Of a DNA stretch of 64,000 nucleotides, positions 12,334 to 26,475 are shown piece by piece (positions within the stretch are counted from its first letter, which is position 1; every line of letters starts with the position of its first letter). Below the pieces are notes generated by a model. It made no database searches, was not told the DNA's origin, and saw only the letters and a program-made list of their open reading frames with translations. The DNA is from Bagarius yarrelli (Eukaryota > Chordata > Actinopteri > Siluriformes > Sisoridae). The stretch lies in assembly GCA_005784505.1 (NCBI GenBank), contig VCAZ01000022.1, forward strand, positions 2,740,195 through 2,804,194. The letters run 5' to 3'. The position numbers and the translations under genes were made by a program.

Positions 12334-15300
12334 CTTGTCTGTACGGCTGTCTGTCTTTTATCTCCAGTTATTATTGCATAATTAGTTGACTGACATTGTA
12401 ACACATCTGGTTACAATTTCATTAATCTGTTTATTTCATTGTCATGTAGAAAGAAGCCACCCTATTGTTTTTAAAGCAAAGTACATCTGTGAATTAGCTG
12501 TAAGCTACAGCGCTTCCTTTTGTTAAAAAAAAAAAAAAAAAAAAAGAAGAGCAAGGCAGGGGTGAGAATGATGCAATAAACTAGAAACTTTTGTGTGCAG
12601 CCTCGTCGTCTGTCTGGAAAATATCATCGTTTCTCAGTAGTGGTTTTTTTTTTTTTTTTTATTTTCCACTAATGTTAGGTTTATAGGTTATAAACACTGT
12701 TTCCCTCGTTATTAATCCACAAAAGCAGCTGCTTGTGTTAGTTTCTGACAGTCCAGTGCACAAACATTCCATCAAGCATCCGAAAGAATTATTAAAAGGC
12801 CCTATGTAGGAAAAAAAAACAAACTTGTGAACCCGATGCTAATATTGTAATTGTTCTATTCCTTCATTTTGTGTGTGTCTTTCTCTTTTCTAGGTCATCT
12901 CTGACATGCCCTCATTGCCTTAAGCAGAGTCACACGTTCGATCCGTTCCTGTGCATCTCTCTTCCCATCCCTTTGCGTCAGACCAGGTGTGTAAAACTCC
13001 ATGTGCTTCTGCTCAGTCGGACAATTGATGAGCTTCTGATGTGTTAGTACTGTATTAATGGACTGGATCGGTGGTTTGCAGTACTTTAAAGCTGCACGCT
13101 TTATTATAGTTGACTTTTGCGATTGTTGCTCGTCAGACCGAATGAACATGAGCCCCACGTGACACTGTAGAATCCTGGTTTGAAATCTTCAGACACTGAC
13201 AGGAAAAAAAGTTATCGCAACGACTACTAATCGGCTGATGGCCAACGCGTCAAACGAGCGATTAAAGACAACAGTATTTAGCAGAGGACTATAGGAAGTA
13301 CTATGTTGAAAAAAAACCTGCATAGAAAAAGCCAGTGTCAGTGACGAAATCATGACATAACACCCTGACAAACAAAGAGACTGAAAACACACACACTTGC
13401 ACAGTCTTTGTACAATCACTCAATCCGGGCTACAGATATCATCAAGTTCAAATGCAGTGTTGGACAACTACCACACTATAGCGTAAGCCAAACAGTGCTT
13501 CCTGGATGCCTCACCTGTTATGCAGTGTGTAGGAACAAGAGGAAATAACTATTAATAGCAGCACTGCATGAAGTTAAGCGTGCAGAAAAACAGGGCCGAG
13601 CCGTCTGGTTACATTCATAGACAATCAACCGAAAGGGCTCCTCCTAGTATCAGAAACAATAACACATTCAAGACTGGAACCACCAGTTACACCGCACCCT
13701 GCGAGCACCGCACTTGAGCCTGCAGGGGAAATGTGAATCGTAGCCTATTTAGGAGTGTGTAAACACTCCTTTGGGCAGCATGTATGCGCCAATGATCTGC
13801 ACACACTAATTTAAATATATTAGTGTTCGATGCCGTGTATTTGAGGTCAGGTGACGGCCCATCAGCTATTCAGTAACGGTTGTTGAGATTTCCTTTCTGT
13901 CAGGATATTATTGTCATGATGAAACTGCGTGCTGGTGCGTCATGGCTGGTTTTCTTCTCTCTTGTTCCCTCTCACTTTCTTCTCTCTCAGTGTGAATGAC
14001 TTTGGCTGCTCCGGCAGCAGGGGGTGAGGCTGGTAATCAGAGAGGCTAATTTAGAGTTAAGCCTCCTTAGTGTTATTAAAGGTGGGCAGTCTCTCCGTCC
14101 CACACTCACACACCTGGTGCTATGTTGTGCTCGGCACAGCATTTCTCTCTGTCTCTTTCTCACTCTCACACACCCCCAAAATATATGCATTTATACACAC
14201 ACGCATATTCACACACAAACATATGCAGCACTGGAGTTGGAGACTGGGTCTCGGGAAGAGAGACAGTAAAAGCGGTGATCACTGGAGCTTGAAGACTGGA
14301 AGCGAAAACCACAAGTAGAGGGTCCAGCATGTCCACCAGTGCAAAGTGAGCTCTTTTATAGGGGCGTGAGAGTGAAAGTTATTGGGGAATAAGTTGCAGG
14401 TGAGACTAATAGGTTGAGTGGGGGAAGGATTTGATGAGGAGTTTGGTGTTAGCGTGACAATAGCGTCTAGGGTATGGATATTAAAAGAAAAGTATTGTCT
14501 CAAATAGAACAATTACAGTACGTTTTCAAAAATATATAAAATTAACGATATAACGTGTGCTAAGTTAAATGACGCTGTCCATCTTTTCTTTTTCATTCAG
14601 CATCAGTGCCTGCTAGCTCCGCCCCTTTTCCACTACATGAGTAAAGCTGTGAATATATGCTTGTATCAAGTGACCTAATTTCCCCCCAGTGTGGTACAGA
14701 TAGGATATGACCCCACGATCGTGTTCTGTGCTCGTAGCTGAACTGATTTGGCAGGAGGAACCTGATACAGGAAATTATATATAAAATCTCTCTATCGGGC
14801 AGGCCTGATCTACCAGTTGAAGTTTCGGTTAAGTGAATGAAGCTGGGTTTCTCTTGGTGGCATGCCACACAACTGAGTCACTGCCCAGAATTAGGAACGT
14901 TTCCCACAGCCTGAGAGAACATTAGGAACACTTCCCACATCCAATTGATTCAACGGCAGCTTGCTCTGTGTATTGTGACACACACACAGGCCTGGTGGGT
15001 GTCCATAAACAGATTAGCCTGTTTGTGTGCAGTAGGCTTTTGTCGGGTTAATTGCATGTCTGAAGGTTTTCATTTACAGGCTCAGATCATCTTACAGTTT
15101 CATTTCATAGGTGTGTGTAGTAGGATATGCTGCACCATTTTGACTTCCACCTCTCAAAACTTTCCTCTGCTGCTTCCTTCACTCTGTTTTCACACACTTT
15201 GCTGTCCTCTTCCCCCTGCTGTCTGTCTTTAAAGCTGCTGACCCACGAATCCTTACAACATACATGCCGTGTGAACTCTCCCCCTGTGATCCCACCAGCC

Positions 15301-18300
15301 AAGTGGATACTGATACAACCAGCAATACTTAAAGTCATCTGGGGCAACAGCCGCAGTCCTGCAGAGGTCACACATGTGCCAGATACTTTCCATTCGCTTA
15401 TTTTTGTTGAAATCAGTTTCTCTTTAGGAAGCATCATTCGGCTTAACAAAACAACACAGAGCTTTGATGTCGTCTGTCAGATCGTGCACACCAGGGAGGC
15501 TCCTTTAGGTGTGGCACGTGGAGAATGTCAGTGAAAAGTGATCTGTGAACTTTAAACAGAACAGATTGGAGTTTAATTCATTTTAACAACCAAACCAGAC
15601 TAGAACCAGATTCTAACCAAAAGACAGGACGACCAGGTGGAAACTATTAGTTCCTCTTTGTCACCTTGATGATCACTGAATAGCGCCTTTAAATTAATAC
15701 TGTAATGCAGCATTTTAACACTTTGGAGATCAACAGGTCAGCTCAGAAAAGGCAATTAGAGCATCCTAAATGTTTACTATTCACATTTCCCAACTCTACC
15801 AATGTCACCAGCGTGTGTAGAAATCAACTCAACATTTCTACCGCACTGAACCATATAGTGATGGTATAATCCCATGTTCTCTGAGATTAGTCAAGGTGAC
15901 TACCCATAATCTGCATTTAAGGGATTCATCCAGATACGAGTTTCCTGTCACTCCAGAGCTCCTTTATAAGTATATATGTCTCACCTTGGATTTAGATTAA
16001 AAAGGTCAAAGCCCAATTGAAAATGCGTGTAAATAAAGCTTTTATTATTGTTTACAAATAAAAACTTACATGTACAATTAATGCTAAATATATTCATTTA
16101 TTCCTAAATAATTTATTTTGTAGGCCCCTATTTGTGACTCTGGTGTTCAGCACTAAAGGGCAGAGGTACTTAAGAGTGGGGCTGGCTGTGCCTTTATTCG
16201 GCTCTGTGGCTTGCCTGCGCAAAATGGTGGCAGATGAGGGCAAGATTTCCCCGGACCAAGTAAGCATAAACAAACACGGATGTATTATTCTTCACCTTCG
16301 CTTTTATTATTCTACATTCAAATATTCATATATTAATAAGTATTAATGCTAATGCTCAGATATACATCGATTAAATAAACATAATTCAGACGATATTATT
16401 CTGCATGGAACTGGACTTTCAAACTCTCCTGGGCCTCCCACCTAACCTGACCCCCAAAACAGCTTCTCTGGCTGTCCCTTACCTATACAAGTCGTTTTAA
16501 ACCTGAGAGATGGTGGTAGGCTTAACACACTACAAAGCAATTATTTCGAGTGTGTGCTAATATCCAAAGAAAAACCCATGTGACTATCAACTGGGCACAC
16601 AATCCCATAGCACAATAAGTTTACATTTACTTTTTTCGCAGTTTGGCAGACACCCAGAGGATCTAATGGTTATCTTATCTGTAGAGCTAAGGAGTTAAGG
16701 GCCCTGCCCAGGGGCCCAGCAGTGACCGCTTGATAGTACTAGGAATTGAACCAATAGTACCATAGTACTAATTAACTAAGCAGTCGCTCCAATAATGAAT
16801 TGTCAGCCTGTTAAAAATATTCAGTACAGACGTCACTCATCACACTTAATAACGTTAAAATCTATTTTTTCATAATAAACAGCACATCTTTTTCTATTCT
16901 TCTTTTCTCTAGGTAATTTTGACTGAAATTTACACGTCTGGTTTCCACCGCTCTTTTTTTGACGACGATGACTTGACCAGCATTGCAGAAAACGATGTCG
17001 TTTATGCCTTCCAAGCGCCACCTCTTTACATCCGGGGAGGATCCGCGCGAATATCAGGTAACTACAAGAACGATATCGAACACTTGCTTTTCTTCCCAAA
17101 CACAGATTTAATCACCGCCCAACATCTCCCTAAGCCACAAATATTGTGACATTTTACATTTAACTGTTGTGTATATGCTTTGTCTAAAAAAAGGTTACAT
17201 AAATAATTTAAAGCAGAATATAATCTTAAGAAATGATTATTAATCTATTTATCTGACATGCCGACATCTGATGCCCCAAAGTTAAATACAACATACCCAA
17301 CTACATTTGTAAGAAAATGCAAAAGCATTGAAATATATTTTTCCTCCCTATAAGGAAGCGCTGCCCGTGTCACAGTATACAATAAATATCGCTGTCTCGG
17401 CTGACAATTTATTAGTATATACCATCATACGATCCAGCCCTAATAAGCAGTACATATTTCACTACACTGATAGAATTTTGTATATAGATTGCAATTACTG
17501 GGAATTGATTCCATGTTCCATCGATGAACAATCCAACACCTTAACCACTGAGCTACCACTTCTGCACCTGCACCTGTGTGATCATCCTCATACATACACC
17601 ACATGTCACTCTGTCTTTGTTCTGAAGCCAGGAGCAAGCCATGTTTCTCCCTACTCTCCAGATTACACAAACCACTTATTGGACTTATTGGTGCGAAACA
17701 GACCCAGGACATACACCCATCTACAGATGTCCTCTTTTTTATGCTATTCAATTCCATTTAATCCAGATTTATTTAATTTGCGTTTTTTAAACAGTGGATA
17801 TTGTTTCAAAGCAGCTTTACAGAACATAAGTAAGAATACAAAACAACCCAAAAAGTTATCCACAACATCTCTAAAAAAACATCCCTAGTAAGCAAGCCTG
17901 GGGCAACTGTGGCAAGGAAGAAACCTTGAGAGGAACCAGAATCAAAAAGGAACCCATCCTCACTTTACAGAGAAGTGTGTTTTACAAATTATTTTATTTT
18001 AAAACACCGGGTGGTGTGATGTCTCTGGATGCCTCTCGATCCTCGTAGGCTTGGCCTCTTTTCACCGAAGGTCTACCAGTGCTGGCACAATCTCTGAATG
18101 CCTCAGGATGGGTATAAATAAGAAAATAGGTGGAGAGAAATTAGCTTAGCATTTATGAGCGCTAAGCACTCACTTTGATAAGCGCTAAGCACTCACAAAG
18201 AGACAAACACGATACATGCAGCAATGGTGCTAAAAGACAGGAAAAGGAAAGCATTTCAAGTGCATTAAGTGGTGTTATTTTAAGCCTCTTCCACCGGTGG

Positions 18301-21300
18301 GCTGAAATCTCTTCCTGTGCTTGGTGTCTGGAGCACCGTTTTGGGGATTGTCCTTTGACCATTTTGTCATGGACTGAGACATGGGGTAGTCCTACAGGGA
18401 GTCAAGGTGTTTAATTAAAGATCTGACAGTTTTGGCTTATGTAGACTCCAGGTACAGAGGAGCTCTCAGGCTGCTGATGAAGACAATGTGCCTCATACCC
18501 AGCCATTGATCCTATTATTTAGATTCCTACAAGAGACTTACATATATTTCAGTTATACAGGGTTTAGAACCGTGCTCTAACTTAGTGGTGCTGGGAATTG
18601 CACCCACAGTCTTCTGGTTAGCAGTCCAAAACCTTAACCACTGCGCTACCCCCTCCTCCACAATTTGATGTGTTGGGTTTTTGTTTTTTTTTGAGAAGAT
18701 AATCGTCTATCATTGAGTTGCTGATCAGAATATTGCAGGTTTAATTCCCAGCCAAATGAGATACAAGTCTTTTGAATTAGTGGCAAAAATGTGGCCACGA
18801 CTCTCACTGTTCTCATATATACACAAAATATCAACAACTCCTGCAGTAAATAATAGTCTTTATTCAGAAACACAACATCAAAATAGTTCTGTATATACAC
18901 ACTGGTGTGAACTGTATTTATTAGAATATATAATAGTTATAATATTTTTTCTAACCCGCTTAATATCTCTAACTATTGTAGTGTATTTCCTTGTACCGGC
19001 ACATGACAGCACCATCTTATCATCATCATTTCCACAGTATATATCTATACACATGACATGTGATATGTGTATCTATGTATATGCATGACAACATACCATG
19101 AAAGATGAATGAACCTCTATAGCGTTATACATGAAGGGTTTTCATGACCAAGCTCTACCTCTCACTCCATAAAAGGAGCTTTGCTGTCATAAGATGATGT
19201 ATGTCTCACTCTTAAGGTTATTGCATACTGTCCAGAAGTGCAAAATTTACCTAATCCAAATTTATTTAAGACAGATGAGGCAGTGTGTAAATGTGATTCA
19301 CATAACCTGAGGTCGTTAAGAATTTGAGACTTTATGTGCAATGCGCTTCATTCCTATGATATTTACATTTACAGCATTTGGCAGAGCAAAATCCAAAGCG
19401 AATTACATTCATCTCTTTTATACAACTGAACAATTAGGGGTTTAGGGCCTAACTCAGGGGCCAAACAGTGGTAACTTGGTGGTGCTAGGAATCAAACCCA
19501 CTTCCCCACACTAATATCCTCCACATTATTAAAAATGCTGTCCACTAGATTTTGGAACGTGGCTGTGGGTTGCTCATTCAGCCAAGGTAGTATATGTAGA
19601 AACAGGCATTATAAGAGCACCAGTCAGATAAACAGAAGTAGGGTTCGCTTAGGTCAACTTTATTATCCACAGGGGGCAGTTTGTTTCACAGCCAGCAGAA
19701 AAACAGTCAACAAACCAACATATGTAGATTCAACACACACATTCTAAAAAACAATGACTTCATAAACAACTTCTTCTCCTTTCGGCTGTTCCCTTTTAGG
19801 GGTCGCCACCGCGAATCATCTGTCTCCACCTGACCCTATTCTCTACATCCTCTTTACTCACATCCACTAACTTCATGTCCTCGTTTATCGCATCCATTTA
19901 CCTCCTCTTTGGTCTTCCTCTTTACCTTCTGCCTGGAAGCTTCATTTCTAACATCTTCCTACCAATATATTCACTATCCCTCCTCTGTACATGTCCAAAC
20001 CACCTCAATTTGTCTTCCCTGACTTTCTTCCCAAAACATCTAACATGGGCCTCTAACATCTAACAATGACTTCATAAACTAATCACACTGATTTATTTAA
20101 AATTTGTCAGCTGGTACAAAATATAACAAAAACTTCCTGCAGGGGATGGCTAGGATCACAAATAATTGACTTAATCTTCTTTAAGCTCCTAGCCCTATAC
20201 AAATCATTTAAAATGGGTGGTGCCAACCATCTTGCTAGACATTTTCACAATACCCCAAAGTGACCTATCCCAGCACGCAACGGTACCAGGTTTGGTGTCC
20301 TATAGTAACTCTGATGTTTATCCTCTTCCCTGGCTCAGGCTACCACCACAGTCTCCCTTCCTCCCCGTTATCTACGTTTGGACCTGAGGCTCACAGACTG
20401 GCTGCATCAGGGGCAATCTCCTCAGAATTCCTTAACCATGGTGGTGGAACCACCAAGATTCTCCTGTTGGTGTGTAATGCTGCTGGAGCAGGCCAACAAG
20501 CTGTAAGGTGAGGCCTGTAATATGCTATTTACCTTACTGTAGCCTAATATGCTGAAAGCATATGTCCCACCTTTGCCGTCCAAAGACACAACTTCTGAAC
20601 ACAAACACACACATCACAAAGATCAAAAGTTCCCTGTCAGTTCCTTTGTATCTCTAAGAGCAGCGGAATAACGCCTTAACACCTTCTAACCTGTGAAAAG
20701 GGAAATCATGACGGAAAGAGATGAAAAAGACAAACAAATGCTAAATTCTAGCAGCATCAATAAGGATCATCATTACCGTATGCGTTAGTCTGACTTTACC
20801 TCTAAAAAGCACGCTGATTCTTTCTGAGAGTCTACAAATGAGGACACGGACACTGGTAGGAGTTCATAACTGTTAAAACCTATTATGATGTACTCTAGGT
20901 GTACGATTTTACCTTTTTTTCCCCCCAAACTTTTCAAAGAAAAGTTCCCCTTGAAACGAACTAACTGTACTTATATTTTTGTAACTTTTATAAATGAGCA
21001 TTGTACTATTTTCTCATTATTCCCGTGACAGTATGGAGGTTCGTCTCTGATGTCACACGTGGGCTTTGCTAGTGCAGTCACAAAGAAAGAGTTTAGAAAA
21101 AAGAAAAGTTTCCCAGGCGTCTTTAATGTCATGCTAATGACAAGACTCGTGTACAGACAGAGATCAAATTTGGACACCGGCATTTGACAGGCGCATCTAG
21201 TTGGAAATCATGTCCCATAATTTGACTACACTAATTAAATTGACAAGTTAGTGATCTAGTGAAGAGACCCTGAAGTAATATACAAAGCCATTTACTAACA

Positions 21301-24300
21301 TTCAATAAGTTTAAACTCAATGAGTCAATTCAGAAATGACCTACCGGATTATCGGTATTTAATGTGGAGCCAGATCAGGGGACACCGGACAAACCGCGGT
21401 GTAAGCGCGACTGAAATTATTATTCAATTCGCTAATATGCAATCTTTAATCTGTACAATGGTGGAAGTGGTCGAACATAGAGTCATCAGTGCACACACAC
21501 ATAGGTGCTCCGGGTATTGTTCTAGCACACGGGTGGGCAATCCCAGTCCTGGAGGGCCGATGTTTAGCTCCAACCTTATTCAAGCACAGCTGAACCAACT
21601 AATCGAGGTCTTACTGGAAAGACTTAACATTTACAGGTAGGTGTGTTAAGGCATGTTGGAGCTAAACCCTACAACCCTCCAGGACTAAGATTGCCCACCC
21701 CTGTCTATAAGACATAGGTGGGTCAGGTGGTTTCCAATTCACATTTACATTTCTGGCATTTGGTAGACGCCCTTATTCAGAGCGACTGACATTTATACAA
21801 CTGAGCAATTAAGGGTTAAGGGCCCTGCTCAGGGGCCAAGCAGTGGTGGATTGGTGGAGCTGGGAATCGAACCCACAATCTTTGGGTTGGTAGTTCAACA
21901 CCTTAACCATGATCCACCACTTCAAGTTTAATCAATGTGTGTGTTTGTGCAGGGGCGGGGTGTATCCCCCATCTGTCATTTCCAATTTTTTTTTATTCTT
22001 TTTTTTCTATTCTGCGGATGTGTGTGCGTGCGTGTGCATGTGTGTGTGTGTGTGTGTGTGTGTTTGTTTGCATCTTCCAAATTTTTGATTTGTATCACTG
22101 CACTCCCAAATGAGCAAACAGCTATTTGACACTGCAAACATTTGTTGATATTTAGGTGGGGTGTGTGTGTGTGTGTCACCCAGAAAGCTTGCTTCTGATT
22201 ACAGTTGTGTTTTGCTGCAGCCTTTTCATCCTCCCTGCAGAGAGACTAATGCCCTCACTGCCACATTAGGCTTACAACAGAGGAGAAGAAAACTCCAAAC
22301 GCCCCGGTTCACATTCTAAACCCTGTGGTTAGAAACCTCTGCTTCAGGGTACTGAAAAAGACAAGGGCGCTGTGTGAGCGATTGTACACTGCTGAAAAAG
22401 GGTTTCTGTGTAGGAATGACAGGAGGTGTGGCATATCCGCATGACTGAATGTTGTGGAAATCGGTCGAGTCCTTCAACACACTTTCTCCCTGACTTCCTG
22501 TTTCAGCTGGAAAACTAATACACTAAATCAAACCCTGGCTCTGTTAAGAAAAGGACTGGGATTCGAACACATCAGCACCCTTTTCTAGGCAAATTCAATA
22601 TGTATTAATATGTATAGAATAACAAGGTTTCATATGATGTCTTGGTTAAAAATTAAAATAAAATTGGAGGAAGATTTACTAAAACCACTTGTGGGAAAAC
22701 AAATGTTTTCCGAAGGAAGGAAGGACCTTGATTGCATTTCCATTTACAGCAGACGTCCCTATCCAGAGCGACTTACATTTATTTTATTTATGCAATAGAG
22801 GGTTAAGGGCCTTGCTCAGGGGCCCACAGTGGTGGCTTGGTGGAGCTCCACCAATGAGCCACCACTTCCGACAATTTTGATCAGTGAATGATTTTATGCT
22901 GTTCTTCTAGGCTAAACAGCGGTTTTGGTAATGGCACATAACGGAACCTTCACATGCAGAACTTTTTAAACTGCTTGCTTAAGCATAAAATATAAAAAAA
23001 AATGCTTTTAATAACCAAATATTCTCACTAGACGATGACGTTAAGAAGATTTTCTTGAGGTTAAAAATATCTTCCATCTGCCCGCTTTATTATATTTTCC
23101 CCCAGTCACTCCTTCTCTTCGGCTAGAATCACACAGCACGAGAACGTGTCAGAAAAGGCTTTCTTTTAAAACGAGTGGAGAGCGCGATGAAGGGAGAGGA
23201 AAAAGAGTCAGAAGAGTTTATGATTTGTTTTAGTTGATGACAGCGGGAATTCACTGCGACTGCTACACCAGCGTGAAATTACCCAGCCTTTTTCCCCGTT
23301 CCTTTCAGACCGCCTTGCTGTGCTTAGCCCGGAACGCTGTTTTGTACATTTTCTCTTTCAGTCAAGCAATATTGCAAGCTTAATAATGATTCAGCAAATG
23401 CCACCTCGATTCCCACAGTAAATAAATTGAGTTGGCACCGAAGGGGGATTTTCACTAGGTCAATAGTGAGAATTAAATAAAATGTTTACCTTTTAAGTAA
23501 AATGTAGAATAAAGCAAGGATAATGCTGAACTCACACCTAATGCAAACGTATTATTGATTTACACGAGACACAAAGTCACGAACACGATATTCACCTCAG
23601 TCGCAAAGTCCAAATGATTAAACTCGAGAGGAAAATTCGCTCAACTCCTTGTCGCACAAACCAGTCAGGAGCTTACTGAAACATCTGGAAAAGAGAGTAA
23701 TCAATGGACACACCGGAAGAAGACGAAATGATCATTCAGCGTTTTTCCTTTCCGCCGAATTTTAGATATGAGCAGCCACATTTACGCTGCCGATCTTAAT
23801 GCCTAATTCTCATTTTGTGACTATGTCCAAAAGGTTTGGTCCTCCATTCCTAATGAGGGAGGACAGGTCAGTGTCATGGGATGAGCTGCAGCAGAACATC
23901 CTCAGCAAGCTGTACTACCTGATGATCAATGGAGCACAGTCACAGGTAAACAGTTTCCTTTAAATAATATCAAGCTTTACTGATTTTAACACTAAACACA
24001 TTCTCAAAGACATTTCAATCATTCTGTATCAGGGATTTTCCACATTCCAAGGGTCTGTCTACAATGATTTCCAGAACCGACTATATATAGTCTTATATTC
24101 TTTATCTCTTTTGGTTGATTTCTCTGACAATCCCATTTCTGTCCACTAGAGAGGGCTGATGAGACGATTGTGGAAGATTAGGTGTAAGGCTGTGCTACAT
24201 GTTCTTGTATCATGTTTTGTTCGTGTTTCCTGTTTCATAGTTGTATCGCATTTATGTTTTGAGTTCCTGCCTTTGTTTACTTCCTGTTTTGTCCTTGTCA

Positions 24301-26440
24301 TGTGATCTATGTTCCCCATGTGTTCCTGTCACGTGATCCCCTTGTCCATGTGTCTTGTTCCTATTGGTTAGTCTTGTGTATTTATAGCCCTTGTGTTTCC
24401 CTTTGTCTTTGTCATGGATTTCAGTTGTGTCCCTGTACCACTGTTGAGAGTCTATGTTCGGCAAGTCAACTCAAGTCATGTTTATCTAGTCACGTTTGTT
24501 GTTTTGTTTATGTTTGTTCTAATCTTAAGCTATGCTAGGCTAAGCTAAGTCAAGTCTTGTTTATTTTATGTTTATTTGTTTTGTCACTTTGTGAATAAAC
24601 TGTACCCTTGGGTTCTAATACGACTCGCCTCAGTGCAGAGGTGAGAATATTTGTATTAGAAGCACAATAAGCATAATGTTTTGTGTAAAACTGCAGCGAA
24701 AGCGTTTTATTTTCTCTTTGATTAACTCAGTTGTGATTTCGGGGAGTAGGCATGATGTATAGATCTGAAAATTTCATGTACAATTCTCTTCTGCACACAG
24801 TTTATAAATGCACTTTACATTTCTGGCTTTCGGTAGACGCTCTTATCCAGAGCTACTTAATAGAATGTAAAGTGAAGCTAAAAGATACCTGCTAATTACA
24901 GGATGTCATTTCAAACATGTGACTGAGCAGGGCTTTCCGTTTTTATTTGAAAACCATCCCCTGACACGCTTTGTCGGGTGTGTGTGTTTGTGTGTGTGAA
25001 AGTAATAGTTCAAAAGAACTGTCACTCAGAGGTAATTAGTTTACTTTAATTACCTCAGCTTTGAACAAAGACTGGCTTTACCTTGTCTCCGCTCTGATTT
25101 ACCACGAAAGCTTTCTTTATTAGGCGAACAATCACACATTTATGATTGATTCACTGCAATAGATAGCGTTAACATAGAGTTTGACAGGTACTCTGATTGA
25201 TGTACTTAAAACATATCAGCAAATAATGCCCTGGACGACACATTTACACTACAACCTAGTTCTGTTTAACTGAGAGTACTAAGCCTCCCCACCAACCATG
25301 TTAGCATAAGCTAACTTGCGGTTGCTAAGGACACTCCGAATACGGTCACTTTCACGACCTTGACTTGACCTCGCTGCCCTCGACGTGTCTTCCCCTGCGA
25401 GGGCCAATTCCTCGCCCTCACACCCAGTACCACAGAAAGCCATCTTCAGTCTTTAGGAAAAATTGCAGTGCAGGGGGACATTCTGGTTTTATTGGCCGGC
25501 GTGCATAATTTGCAAATCAGCGGCAATGGCGTTAACCAATAATATTCAAAGGTAATGTAAAGATGGGGAAATTCCCAAAGCGGATGTCCCACATTGTTGA
25601 TTGGAGCTTTAGTAAAAAAAAAGTTTGGCCATAACTTTGCACCCTATGAGCTGTTGTCTGTTGAATGCTACCAGTTAGCTATTTTGAAGGATGTGCCGAT
25701 AAATCAAACATTACTTTATCAGTAGGACTCTTTCCTTAATGTGGTCGTGTAGACCTGAGCATTTCAGCCGTATTGTCATAAACATTTAGACTGCATTAAG
25801 CATCTATATCCAGTGAAATTCTTGTGCTACAGTGTGTACACTCCTACACAGATATGACTAGTGAGCTGTTATGTAGTACTGTAAGCAGCAATCTGTAAAC
25901 AATAAATACAGTCAGGAGGCCACATAATATTCCACATATAAAACTCAGAATACATAATAATTCATTCTAAGCAAGTCATTTAGGATTATAATAATCTGTA
26001 AGCAGGGCAGCACGGTGGCTTAGTAGTTTGCACTGTTGCTTCACAGCAAGAAGGTCCCGGGTTCGATTCCCAGGCAGGGGTCTTTGTGTGGTGTTTGCAT
26101 GTTCTGCTTGCGTGAGTTTTAATCCGGGTACTCCGGTTTCCTCCTCCCACAGTCCTAAAAAACATGTATGTTTGATTGATTGGTGACGCTATATTGCCCA
26201 TAGCAGTGAGTGTGTGTGTGAGGTCGTGTGATGGACTGCCAACCTGTCCAGGGTGTCCCCCTAATGCCTTTCGCCCTTTCAGAGACAGCTGGGGCAGGTA
26301 TAGAAGGTGAATATTGTGTTTATGCAGAAAGTGACAGAAGTTAAACTTGTTATAAACACTGACACCGACACAGATATGGAGTGAGTTGTACTTATATATA
26401 CACATGGTGCCATTGGTTGGAGTTTATCAGCGTCATTATA

Positions 26441-26475
<35 letters not shown>

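Larger units (their letters stand above)
6734..12893 (+). other. usp43 intron between exons a and b
   Basis: 6.2 kb without coding exons. It contains a degenerate Tc1-like transposase (7205-7990), a fold-back element (8039-8209), a full-length tRNA-derived SINE (9757-10116), a (CACAG)n tract, a dispersed repeat (11480-11722) and a long pyrimidine-rich tract (12096-12363). The rest is AT-rich with nothing recognised. Confidence 0.75.
17058..20338 (+). other. usp43 intron between exons d and e, repeat-dense
   Basis: 3.3 kb. It holds SINE fragments at 17497-17563, 18549-18656 and 19361-19507, a dispersed repeat at 17747-17963, and a truncated LINE (19768-20061) nested inside another repeat. The 15-bp unit gcgctaagcactcac occurs twice at 18,158 and 18,181. 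Confidence 0.75.

Noticed and set aside
11775..12385. Overlapping long open frames on both strands (164 and 134 codons)
   Set aside because: They are translations of the (CT)n/(CTGT)n tract: Ser/Leu repeats on one strand, Arg/Glu repeats on the other. No homology and no splice logic.
15105..15534. Opposed open frames of 114 and 135 codons in a usp43 intron
   Set aside because: They overlap antisense to each other, show no domain pattern, and are not flanked by splice sites in the right phase for usp43.
17328..17888. 186-codon open frame
   Set aside because: It begins without an ATG that stands out, and runs through a SINE head fragment and dispersed repeat family C, so its residues derive from repeats.
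18158..18195. Duplicated gcgctaagcactcac as a regulatory repeat
   Set aside because: Only two copies, 23 bp apart in an intron, with no known factor match; likely a slippage duplication.
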